A DNA stretch of 64,000 nt, from assembly GCA_014382015.1 (NCBI GenBank), contig JACNKN010000066.1:1-64000 (forward strand). The letters run 5' to 3'. The translations under genes were made by a program, and so were the position numbers. Of the stretch, positions 52,514-61,099 are shown piece by piece. This DNA comes from Fidelibacterota bacterium (GTDB taxonomy: Bacteria; Fidelibacterota; Marinisomatia; Marinisomatales; TCS55). Under the pieces are notes generated by a model, which was given only the letters and a program-made list of their open reading frames with translations, ran no database searches and was not told the origin of the DNA. How positions within the stretch are numbered: the first letter of the stretch is position 1; every line of letters starts with the position of its first letter.

Positions 52514-53546
52514 TCATTAATTCTTTCAATGCAGAGAATACGATTGATGGTTCAATTTGTTCAATAGACAACGTGGGCGATTGCAAAATTTTGTGTGCCA
52601 CCCAGTAGGGGCGATATCGTCCTACATTTCGATTATCCCCGGAGTATAATCCCACGATTGCCGTCCCCACTGCATCCGCAACATGGACCATTGCTGTATC
52701 AGGACTAATTAAAATTGACGACTTTTGAATAATCGGTCCTGCATCTAAAATTGATTCGATTTGGCAAAGGTTTACGAATGCATTAAATCGCTCTTTTATT
52801 TTTTGCGATTGCTTAACTTCTTTACCATAACCAAATAAATTGATTGCAGTTTTTTCATTATCTTTAATAATCAAATCTATTAAGGATATCCAATTGTTTA
52901 ATGACCATTTTCGAGATTCACTCCCGGCAGAAAGATTAATGGAAATAATATTTTTCCCTTTTGGATTAGATAAATCCACATTAGGGAATGACGGTTCTAC
53001 TTCAAATCCAAAATCGTAGGCTCGAAGAATGGCCCCATTCTTTTCTAAAACGGACTGAGATTGATTTACGGTTAACCCGTAATTATAATGTTGTTCCTGT
53101 CGACGATCGGCGATACAAACTTTCACATCTGCCCTGACAGATTTTGCAATTTTAAAACCTGTAATTGAAGGGTGATCCTTCGGATTATAAAATAAATCGT
53201 AATGTGTCTCCCGGAGAATCTGCCAGAATCTGCGTCCGGTACGATATATCATTGTTTTATCTATATCTTTATGGGCATAAAAAATATGTTCATTTTTTGA
53301 AGAACAAAGTAAGTGAATTGTGGATTCAGGAAACCGTTTTTTTAATCCGCCAATAACCGGAAATAATAAAATAGCGTCACCGATTTTTTCCTGGGCTTGA
53401 ATTAAAATCGATTGCGGTTTTGATGGTAAAGGATGATAAGGAAGCCGTTTTGAAAAAGTATTGTATATCCCCACTTGAAGTTTTCGGGGATAATGTCTTG
53501 GATTTTCCTTAAAAGAGCGAGCCTGACTAACGGTGTGACTGGCCAT
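52506..53546 (-). CDS. glycosyltransferase family 9, second copy
   Basis: A protein of about 346 aa of the heptosyltransferase type, with ILIQAQEKIGDAILLFPVIG at the start of the domain and a later SPDTAMVHVADAVGTAIVGLYSG nucleotide site in two adjoining blocks. Several ATGs are available (53579, 53555, 53546). I use 53546, which gives the smallest overlap with the GT4 stop. It differs clearly from the other GT9 and is not a recent duplicate. Confidence 0.82.
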   Translation of the reverse strand: MASHTVSQARSFKENPRHYPRKLQVGIYNTFSKRLPYHPLPSKPQSILIQAQEKIGDAILLFPVIGGLKKRFPESTIHLLCSSKNEHIFYAHKDIDKTMIYRTGRRFWQILRETHYDLFYNPKDHPSITGFKIAKSVRADVKVCIADRRQEQHYNYGLTVNQSQSVLEKNGAILRAYDFGFEVEPSFPNVDLSNPKGKNIISINLSAGSESRKWSLNNWISLIDLIIKDNEKTAINLFGYGKEVKQSQKIKERFNAFVNLCQIESILDAGPIIQKSSILISPDTAMVHVADAVGTAIVGLYSGDNRNVGRYRPYWVAHKILQSPTLSIEQIEPSIVFSALKELMND

Positions 53547-54639
53547 ATTGCTCATAAAAGTAGGATTCCAATCGGTCAATCATTGCATCCAACGTAAAGT
53601 GATCAGCCACATGTTTTTTGGCCGCCACTCCCCAATTTGCAATTTCTTCACTGCCATGATGGGTCATGGCATACTGCATGGCACCACATATAGCACTCAC
53701 TTTTAATGGCTCAAATATAAACCCTGTTTTCCGATGGTCCATCAATTCTGGGACACCATTGACATTTGCGGCTAAAACAGGTTTCCCAAGAGCCATACTT
53801 TCCATGACTACATTAGGCATTCCTTCCTGCCGTGATGGCATGATGATATAATCGGCGGATTTGAGTATAGCAGAAAGATTATTTTGAAAACCAATTAATT
53901 TCACATGGTCATTCAATTGACTTTCTGTAATCTGTTTTTCCAGGGATTTTCGATCTTTTCCCATCCCTGCAATTAATACGGTAAATGGCCGCATGGTTCC
54001 ATTCATTCGGCGAGTGGCTTCTATGAGTAAATCAAATCCCTTTTGACCTGTTAATCGACCTGCAGCAACAAAAATCAAATGATCTTTTGGAATATTCCAA
54101 ATAGTCTGAATATCCGCAGGATCAATGGCACCATTCATTTTCAGTCCATTATAAATGACAGTTGTTTTATCCTTATCCATCCAGGAAAAATCATTATAGG
54201 CATGTCGAATTGATTCTGAATTGGTAATAATTCCATCCACAAGCCCAATCGTTTTTTTATGTTTCCATTTATCAGAAAAAAGCTGGATACCATTTCGGGC
54301 CACAATAACAGGTACATTCGCCATCCGTGCAGCAATCCCCGCCACGCGAATATCCTTGTTTAAATTCAACATGATAACATCCACTTTTTTCCTTTTCAGG
54401 ATGCGTTTTGTATACCAGATTTTAAATGGACTATAATCGGCATAAATGTTAAGGGGAATAATTTCGAGCCCCGCCTCCACAGCATTATTCAGGAAAACGG
54501 AATTCGATTTTCCAGAAACGGTTACCCTATGCCCACGGTTTTTCAGGCCTTGAGCTGCAGTAATCATCCATTTTTCTCCCCCGCCCCATTTATGGGCTGA
54601 GATTGAGTTACTGAAAAATATATTTAATTTTTTTTCCAT
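53527..54639 (-). CDS. glycosyltransferase family 4
   Basis: A 370-aa GT-B retaining glycosyltransferase with an N-terminal acceptor domain (about 1-185), GRLTGQKGFDLLIEA and the C-terminal EGMPNVVMESMALGKPV donor-binding motif with the EX7E-like pair. It probably adds a sugar to a lipid-linked or LPS core acceptor. It lies 9 bp downstream of the ABC exporter gene and overlaps the GT9. Confidence 0.88.
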   Translation of the reverse strand: MEKKLNIFFSNSISAHKWGGGEKWMITAAQGLKNRGHRVTVSGKSNSVFLNNAVEAGLEIIPLNIYADYSPFKIWYTKRILKRKKVDVIMLNLNKDIRVAGIAARMANVPVIVARNGIQLFSDKWKHKKTIGLVDGIITNSESIRHAYNDFSWMDKDKTTVIYNGLKMNGAIDPADIQTIWNIPKDHLIFVAAGRLTGQKGFDLLIEATRRMNGTMRPFTVLIAGMGKDRKSLEKQITESQLNDHVKLIGFQNNLSAILKSADYIIMPSRQEGMPNVVMESMALGKPVLAANVNGVPELMDHRKTGFIFEPLKVSAICGAMQYAMTHHGSEEIANWGVAAKKHVADHFTLDAMIDRLESYFYEQYGQSHR

Positions 54640-54648
54640 TGAAATTCT

Positions 54649-56481
54649 CTATTCAAATTGAATATCATATAATCGCCTGTAAAGTCCACCTTTATTATAA
54701 AGATCTGTATGTGAACCTACCTCTAAAATTTCCCCTTTTTCCAGCACAATGATTTTATCTGCATTCTGAACCGTTGACAAACGATGGGCAATAACCAAAG
54801 CGGTTCGATCTTCCATTAATACTTCAATGGCTTTTTGAACCATTTTTTCTGCTTCTGTATCCAAAGCAGATGTGGCTTCATCTAAAATTAGAATCGGCGG
54901 ATTTTTTAAGAGAGCTCGGGCAATGGCAAGTCGTTGTTTTTGGCCACCGGATAAATTTACACCGCGCTCACCAATCATGGTATCAAACCCTTTGGGCGTT
55001 TCTTCGATAAATGTGGTCGCGTTTGCTGCATCAACTGCTTGTCGGATTGCATCTTCACTAACATTTGGCTGACCATAAGCAATATTATTCCGAATCGTAT
55101 CATTAAAAAGAATGACTTCTTGTGTAACAATTCCCATATTTCCTCTGAGAGAGGCCAGGGTGGTTTTGCGAATATCATGACCATCAATTTGAATCGATCC
55201 ACTTGACACATCATAGAATCGAGGAATTAAATCAGCAATTGTTGATTTTCCGGAACCACTGGGGCCCACCAATGCAACCACTTCACCTTTGTTGATAGTG
55301 AAACTAACCTCTTCTAAAACGCGATCATCCCCATCGTTATACTCAAAATGAACTTTGTCAAATTTAATTGTAGATTTAAAAGTGCCTAAATCGACTGAAT
55401 TTGGATCTTCCACGATTTCTGGTGGTGTATCTAATAAGCCAAAAATACGTTCAGCAGAAGCAGCACCCATTTGAATTTTAATATTAACATTACTCATTTG
55501 TTTGATGGGACCTAAAATGGAAAATAGAATAATAATAAAACGAATAAAATCTTCAGCACTTACTCCTTCGTTAGAGAGGACCGCCATCCCACCGTACCAC
55601 AGCAGAATTACACCAATAATGACGCCAAAACTTTCTGTTACCGGTGCAGAAATCAAATCAAGGCGAGCCCTTTGCAGCAAAAGTTTAAAATAGTTCTGAC
55701 TCTCACCGGTAAACTTTTTGACTTCTTCCTTTTCGTTCGCAAATGCTTTTACAATTCGGATTGAAGATAATGTTTCAGTCAGAATTTGCATTATTTCGGC
55801 AATTTTGGATTGAGTCCGTCGCGACTTTCTCCTAATACTTCGACCAATCATTACAATAGAGATGCCTGCCAACGGAATGATGATAATAGCGATGATTGCC
55901 AGTTTCCAACTGATGATAAATAAAAGGGCGACAAATGTAAGAATATTGATGGGCTCTACAAATAATCGCTGAAAAACGACAGCGAGAGCGACTTGGAGCT
56001 GCTCCACATCATTCATTACGATGGAGGTAATAGATCCAGTTTGCTTTGTGTGAAAGTATCCTAATGAAAGGGTTTGTATATGTATATATAACCTGTCTCG
56101 TATATCCTTCACCAGTTTCAATTCTACAATTCTGAGGAGAATATTCTTTATATATAGAAAAATATTCTTTGTAAAGAATACGCCCAATAATGTGAGGCAT
56201 AAAACCTTTAACGATTCGGCAGGAGTCTCTCGAAGAATGAGAATATTTGTCCAGTATTTTAATTTTTCATTCATAGTCAAATCCGTTTTGGCTGCCCATT
56301 CTATTTGGGATTGAACAATCTTGTCAAAATCAGTTAATACATTATTAATCAGTGAGGCCACCAACCACATAGATGTACTATTCAACAATACAAAAACGAT
56401 TGCTGAGACGGATGATATAATGATATAAGGCCAAAAGTGGAACAGGAGTTGTCCCATGCGCCTATAGATTGAACCGGTCAT
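54649..56481 (-). CDS. MsbA-like ABC exporter
   Basis: A 610-aa half-transporter with six membrane helices in the first 330 residues (exporter type I fold) and an ATPase domain. This has Walker A GPSGSGKST, the signature LSGGQKQRLAIARAL and Walker B ILILDEATSALD, with the His switch in VIAHRLSTV. It matches lipid A/glycolipid flippases. It heads the same-strand group ABC-GT4-GT9-TagF-GT9, which suggests export of a core glycolipid or LPS part. The gene starts at ATG 56481. Confidence 0.9.
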   Translation of the reverse strand: MTGSIYRRMGQLLFHFWPYIIISSVSAIVFVLLNSTSMWLVASLINNVLTDFDKIVQSQIEWAAKTDLTMNEKLKYWTNILILRETPAESLKVLCLTLLGVFFTKNIFLYIKNILLRIVELKLVKDIRDRLYIHIQTLSLGYFHTKQTGSITSIVMNDVEQLQVALAVVFQRLFVEPINILTFVALLFIISWKLAIIAIIIIPLAGISIVMIGRSIRRKSRRTQSKIAEIMQILTETLSSIRIVKAFANEKEEVKKFTGESQNYFKLLLQRARLDLISAPVTESFGVIIGVILLWYGGMAVLSNEGVSAEDFIRFIIILFSILGPIKQMSNVNIKIQMGAASAERIFGLLDTPPEIVEDPNSVDLGTFKSTIKFDKVHFEYNDGDDRVLEEVSFTINKGEVVALVGPSGSGKSTIADLIPRFYDVSSGSIQIDGHDIRKTTLASLRGNMGIVTQEVILFNDTIRNNIAYGQPNVSEDAIRQAVDAANATTFIEETPKGFDTMIGERGVNLSGGQKQRLAIARALLKNPPILILDEATSALDTEAEKMVQKAIEVLMEDRTALVIAHRLSTVQNADKIIVLEKGEILEVGSHTDLYNKGGLYRRLYDIQFE

Positions 56482-56569
56482 TGAATTTATTTTTTAATCT
56501 TTTGAATGATTGAAATCAAAGGGAATCTAAGTGAGAATTTATGACTTAAAAACGACTGCTTTTGCCAAT

Positions 56570-57034
56570 TCATTTTTTCAGATACACCATTTTTTGATGG
56601 GGAATACCCGCTTCTTCAAATGGCAATCCAACTGGTTTAAACCCATATCGGCTATAAAATTGAATGACATTTTCCTGGGCATTTAAATAAATTTTGTCCT
56701 CCTCATCAATTTGACCTATTACAAACTGAGTTAATTTTCCCCCAATACCCCGGGTTCGGTATTCTGGTAATACTGCAAGCCTTTCTAATTTTATTCCACC
56801 ATTCGTTTTTCGCCAACGGAATGTTCCTACTGGATTATTATTTATCGTCGCCAATGCATAGGTAGCATTCTCTTCATTGGCATCGATTTCAATGGGTTCC
56901 GGAATTTTTTGTTCCTGAATAAAAACCTTCCTGCGAATCTCTATAACAGCGTTCTTTTCTTCAGATGTTTCGACTATCTTAATTTTCATGCTGTAAATTT
57001 CGGTTCCTTTCCTTACAAGATTCAATCTTTTCAT
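56570..57034 (-). CDS. GNAT family acetyltransferase
   Basis: A 154-aa N-acetyltransferase with the acetyl-CoA loop EYRTRGIGGKLT (about residues 90-101) and LNAQENVIQFYSRYGFKP, the end of the fold. The layout resembles the ElaA/YjcF-type small GNATs of unknown substrate. The start could be ATG 56989 (begins the domain, MKIKIVE) or ATG 57034 as given. It is transcribed away from the GroES-like gene 40 bp upstream. Confidence 0.82.
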   Translation of the reverse strand: MKRLNLVRKGTEIYSMKIKIVETSEEKNAVIEIRRKVFIQEQKIPEPIEIDANEENATYALATINNNPVGTFRWRKTNGGIKLERLAVLPEYRTRGIGGKLTQFVIGQIDEEDKIYLNAQENVIQFYSRYGFKPVGLPFEEAGIPHQKMVYLKK

Positions 57035-57074
57035 CTTTCTTGCTCAAACAGATTGAACAACACTAATTTCTATC

Positions 57075-57455
57075 ATGCATAGCAAAAATAAACAAATACT
57101 TGTGGTGGGCGATCGCGTATTGATTCGCCCCGACAAGGGTGAAAAAATATCTAAAGCGGGATTATATCTTCCGCCAAGCGTGGTAGAGAAACAAGAAGTC
57201 TTCAGTGGCATTGTGGTAGAAGTAGGTCCGGGAATTCCTCTGGGAAATCCAGAAGATAATCTGGAAGAACCTTGGTCAACCAGTGATGGTGGATCTGTTA
57301 AATATATACCCACCCAGGCAGATATTGGAGATACAGCTTTATTCCTGAATAAAGCATCGATTGAAATAAAAATCGAAAATGAAGATTACCTTATTGTTCC
57401 CCAGTCGGCGATTCTCATCCTGATTCGGGATGATATTCACAGTTTAGCTGAATAA
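57075..57455 (+). CDS. GroES-like co-chaperonin
   Basis: A 126-aa Cpn10-fold protein. GDRVLIRPDKGEKISKAGLY near the start, VFSGIVVEVGPG in the middle and ENEDYLIVPQSAILIL at the end match GroES. An insertion of about 25 residues (after GPGIPLGN, rich in Glu/Ser/Gly) lies where the mobile/roof region sits, and the usual mobile-loop sequence is altered. No groEL is in this window, so it may be a specialised paralogue. Confidence 0.75.
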   Translation: MHSKNKQILVVGDRVLIRPDKGEKISKAGLYLPPSVVEKQEVFSGIVVEVGPGIPLGNPEDNLEEPWSTSDGGSVKYIPTQADIGDTALFLNKASIEIKIENEDYLIVPQSAILILIRDDIHSLAE

Positions 57456-57467
57456 TTCTCTCCGCCA

Positions 57468-58601
57468 ATGCAAACGGCTGGCATTTATATCCACACCCCA
57501 TTTTGCAGGGTTAAATGCATGTATTGTGATTTTTATTCTATCGCTGACAGAGATTCAGATATGCCGGCCTTTTTTGATGCGCTTCTAATAGAAATCGAAT
57601 TATGTGAAATTGATACAAGCAACTGGATTATAGATACCATTTTTATTGGCGGCGGCACACCGAGTTTAACTGATCCAAAACATATAGAAAAATTGATACA
57701 AACATTGGAAAGCAAATTTGATTTATCAAAAGTGACAGAATTCACCATGGAAGCTAATCCGGGAGAGGCACCGACGGAACGATTAAAAGCATTTAATGTT
57801 TTAGGTGTGAACCGATTGTCCATGGGAGTACAATCATTGGAATCAGATTTACTCCAATTATTAACTCGGATTCACGGTCCGGAGGAAGTATTTAAAACAT
57901 TTGATAGGGCACGGAAAGCCGGGTTTGACAATATTAATTGCGACCTCATTTTTAATATCCCCGGCCAAACCATGGATATTTGGAAACGAGATCTGCAAAC
58001 AATTATAGATTTGAGTCCTGAACATATTTCATGTTATTCTCTCACAGTTGAAGAAGGGACACAATTATACCAATATGTAAATCGGGGCAAGGTTACCATG
58101 CCCAGCGATGACCAAAGTGCTCATTTTTATCTCTGGACTCAATCGATCATGGCTAAAAATGGTTATGAGCAATATGAAATATCTAATTGGTCAAAACCAA
58201 ATTTGGAATGCAAACACAATCTCCACTATTGGGAGATTGAACCATACTTGGCATTTGGCCCATCGGCCCATGGGTTTGATGGGAAAAACCGATTCTCAAA
58301 TATCCGGAATTTAGATGGGTATATTAAAAAATTGGGCGACGGAAAATTGCCGCGCCAGGATGACAATGTATTAACAGACAAAGACAGAACGAACGAAATG
58401 ATTGGGTTTGGGCTTCGTATTAAAAATGGTGTAAACCTCAATCAAATCCCAAAATCATTTAGGGAGGCAGTCAATCAATCCATTATACACAATCAATCAA
58501 AATGGAAAGATTATTTTACAATTGAAAACGACCATTTAAAACTCACACCTGCAGGGTTTGCATTTGCAGATGCAATTGCAGTTGATTTGATGATCGAATA
58601 A
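57468..58601 (+). CDS. hemW: HemW-like radical SAM protein
   Basis: A 377-aa protein with the radical SAM cluster motif CRVKCMYCDF near residue 15, GGGTPS, and the MGVQSLESDLLQLL, QTMDIW and EISNW segments that characterise the coproporphyrinogen-oxidase-like family. The third cysteine arrangement fits HemW (heme chaperone) rather than HemN, as does the shorter N-terminus. It is 12 bp after the GroES-like gene. The ending converges with amn. Confidence 0.88.
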   Translation: MQTAGIYIHTPFCRVKCMYCDFYSIADRDSDMPAFFDALLIEIELCEIDTSNWIIDTIFIGGGTPSLTDPKHIEKLIQTLESKFDLSKVTEFTMEANPGEAPTERLKAFNVLGVNRLSMGVQSLESDLLQLLTRIHGPEEVFKTFDRARKAGFDNINCDLIFNIPGQTMDIWKRDLQTIIDLSPEHISCYSLTVEEGTQLYQYVNRGKVTMPSDDQSAHFYLWTQSIMAKNGYEQYEISNWSKPNLECKHNLHYWEIEPYLAFGPSAHGFDGKNRFSNIRNLDGYIKKLGDGKLPRQDDNVLTDKDRTNEMIGFGLRIKNGVNLNQIPKSFREAVNQSIIHNQSKWKDYFTIENDHLKLTPAGFAFADAIAVDLMIE

Positions 58602-58611
58602 AATAGTCGTA

Positions 58612-59382
58612 TTAATAGGTGAAATGTTTAATCTGCTCTCCTTCTTTTCCTATGCTTTCCATGGCATCCATCCCAATTTCTAAATGGAGATCCACCCATT
58701 TTTTAGTCACTGCCTTATCTGATTCTTCTGTTTTAATCCCTTCCGGTGTCATGGGCACATCCGAAACCAGTAAAAGTGCACCGCGTTCTACTCCATTTGC
58801 AAATCCTACAAGGAACAATGTTGCTGTTTCCATATCAATTCCCAATACACGAATTTTTCTCAGGTATTCCTTAAAATCATCATCGTGTTCCCAAACTCGG
58901 CGATTGGTGGTATAAATGACCCCTGTCCGGTATTCCAAATCTTGTTTTACCAGCAATTCTGACACGTGCTTGTGAATTTTAAATGATGGCATGGCAGGGA
59001 CTTCTTTTGGAAAATAATCATCACCCGTACCCTCACCGCGAATGGCTGCACTGGGGAGAATAAAATGACCAATATCGGTTGATTTTTTTAAACCTCCGCA
59101 CTTTCCTAAAAACAATACACCTTTGGGTTTTACGCTTGAAAGTAAATCCATGACCGTGGCAGCATTGGCGCTGCCAATACCAAAATTGATAATACTCACT
59201 CCATTGCTATTGGTGGCGGATGTCATGGGACCGCCTTGCCCCTTAACCATGACACCATACTTTTCTGCAAATTTCTCCACATAATTCTGAAAATTAGTCA
59301 GGAGAATCCATTCCCCAAATTCACCCGATGATGTGCCCGTATATCGTTTTATCCAGTCTTTTACAATATCAGATTTTTGCAT
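58612..59382 (-). CDS. amn: AMP nucleosidase
   Basis: A 256-aa nucleoside phosphorylase-fold enzyme of the short Bacteroidetes type, cleaving AMP to adenine and ribose 5-phosphate. Recognised by FGIGSANAATVMDL, FLGKCGGLK, the substrate stretch VLGIDMETATLF and LLVSDVPMTPEG. No N-terminal regulatory domain as in the long E. coli form. It overlaps the xth stop by one base, so the two are co-transcribed. Confidence 0.88.
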   Translation of the reverse strand: MQKSDIVKDWIKRYTGTSSGEFGEWILLTNFQNYVEKFAEKYGVMVKGQGGPMTSATNSNGVSIINFGIGSANAATVMDLLSSVKPKGVLFLGKCGGLKKSTDIGHFILPSAAIRGEGTGDDYFPKEVPAMPSFKIHKHVSELLVKQDLEYRTGVIYTTNRRVWEHDDDFKEYLRKIRVLGIDMETATLFLVGFANGVERGALLLVSDVPMTPEGIKTEESDKAVTKKWVDLHLEIGMDAMESIGKEGEQIKHFTY

Positions 59383-60155
59383 TAGATACCCTCACTTTGA
59401 ATTGTAAGTGAAACAGGACAATGGTCCGAACCCATAATATCATCATGAATATCTGCATCTTCCAGTTGATCAGCAAAACCTTCATTCACGAAAAAATAAT
59501 CAATGCGCCATCCTACATTTCGATCCCGTGCGCCAAACCGGTATGACCACCAGGAATACCGATCCGGTTCAGGATGAAAGTGACGAAAAGTGTCTATCCA
59601 GCCATGGGCTACATAGGTATCCAATCGGTCTCGTTCTATGGGCATAAACCCGGATGTTTTTAAATTATTTTTCGGACGAGCTAAATCAATAGGATGATGA
59701 GCTGTATTCCAATCTCCTGTCACGATGACCTTGGTTCCATTATCCACATTTTCATTAATAATCGGTAATAATTCATCATAAAAATCCAATTTGTATTGAA
59801 GACGCGTTTCGTCCTTTTGTCCATTGGGAAAATATATATTATAAAGTAAAAAGTTATCGTGCTCCGTTATCAATACACGTCCTTCCGCGTCAAACCGGTC
59901 TATGCCCAATCCCTCCTGAACATAGTGAGGCTCTTCCTTGCAAAAAGTAGCCACACCGCTATAGCCGGCTTTTTCCGCTGAATGCCAATAAGTATGATAG
60001 CCATGGTCTTCAATCAAGGCAGAACTAAGTTGATCCACTCTCGCCTTGGTTTCCTGTAGGCAAACAATGTCTGGCTGGGTTTCATCCAGCCAATATAGAA
60101 ATCCTTTTTTTTCTGCGGCACGGATGCCATTTATATTCCAGCTGTAAATCTTCAT
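59382..60155 (-). CDS. xth: exodeoxyribonuclease III
   Basis: A 257-aa AP endonuclease/3'-5' exonuclease with the catalytic Glu in CLQETKA, GDWNTAHHPIDL (Asp/Asn pair), SWWSYRFGARDRNVGWRIDY (in part) and the GSDHCPV His-Asp end. Normal length. Works in base-excision repair together with Nth encoded elsewhere in the window. Starts with MKIYSWNINGIR. Confidence 0.96.
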   Translation of the reverse strand: MKIYSWNINGIRAAEKKGFLYWLDETQPDIVCLQETKARVDQLSSALIEDHGYHTYWHSAEKAGYSGVATFCKEEPHYVQEGLGIDRFDAEGRVLITEHDNFLLYNIYFPNGQKDETRLQYKLDFYDELLPIINENVDNGTKVIVTGDWNTAHHPIDLARPKNNLKTSGFMPIERDRLDTYVAHGWIDTFRHFHPEPDRYSWWSYRFGARDRNVGWRIDYFFVNEGFADQLEDADIHDDIMGSDHCPVSLTIQSEGI

Positions 60156-60214
60156 TAATTCCTCAAATATTGGGAGTGAAATTGGGGAAGATGAGTGAAA
60201 TTAAAAAGGTTCCA

Positions 60215-61099
60215 TTAAGGAATAAGCGGCCGATAAATACGGTCTGCAGCAATGGCACCAAAAACACCGTATCCACCCTCAACTCCAATAGATCTTGCAA
60301 TACCGCCGCTACCTGTGAGAAAGTCAACAAATCCTCCTGCAGATTCTTTTATAATATATTCATAATATTGGTCGTCCATGGTTCGCAGAATAATCTCCAG
60401 AGAATCGCCTTCCAATAAAACACCTTGCCATCTTTCACTCTCTAAACAATCATTCGGTGGAGTGGTCCATTCAGTTGTACCGGGTGATACAATACGGGAA
60501 AATTCTATCCCACAATAATATCCATCGATTACTCGTGTACTAATTTTTCCATACACTTCTCCTCCAAGATCAAATTTCATCGTGTAAGGAATTTTAGCCC
60601 TAATCGTATCCGGGAATGCCTTCTCATTAATTGTTGGAATATTTGGCGTAACAACCTCCCCTGTTAAGATACCCCATTTTTCAGTCGTTACTGATAATTG
60701 GTATAACATGTTTGGTTTGGGAATAAAGGTACCGGTTGTATCATAATATCTATTTTGATAAGAACGTCTATCATTTTTTTCATATTCACCCTCCCACGGC
60801 ATAAAAGTAAATGAAAACTGTTTTGATCCATCAAATATTTTTACAGAGGCATCCTTGACTATATATTCGGATTCAAAATCAATTCCCCAGGTACTTGAAG
60901 CTTGTTCATCCAGCGTAAGCGTCCGGTGGACATCCACAAAACTGATCGTTTCTTCATCCAGAGAAATGAGGCCAAATACATTCAGAGTGGGTTCGTGGTC
61001 AGATTCTACATTTTCCCATTCCGGTTTAGGAAATACGCATCCAATAACCATGGCCAATATTATCCATCCGATTATGCCTGGTTTTTGTCTAAAAATCAT
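60215..61099 (-). CDS. DUF4249-like lipoprotein, TonB-receptor partner
   Basis: A lipoprotein of about 294 aa with lipobox MVIGC near residue 20 and a beta-rich body, resembling the DUF4249 proteins that accompany outer-membrane receptors in Bacteroidetes. I start it at ATG 61099, which gives a normal signal peptide and overlaps the receptor stop by 11 bp. A longer reading to 61183 lies inside the receptor. It probably acts as the surface lipoprotein of the receptor complex; ligand unknown. Confidence 0.75.
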   Translation of the reverse strand: MIFRQKPGIIGWIILAMVIGCVFPKPEWENVESDHEPTLNVFGLISLDEETISFVDVHRTLTLDEQASSTWGIDFESEYIVKDASVKIFDGSKQFSFTFMPWEGEYEKNDRRSYQNRYYDTTGTFIPKPNMLYQLSVTTEKWGILTGEVVTPNIPTINEKAFPDTIRAKIPYTMKFDLGGEVYGKISTRVIDGYYCGIEFSRIVSPGTTEWTTPPNDCLESERWQGVLLEGDSLEIILRTMDDQYYEYIIKESAGGFVDFLTGSGGIARSIGVEGGYGVFGAIAADRIYRPLIP

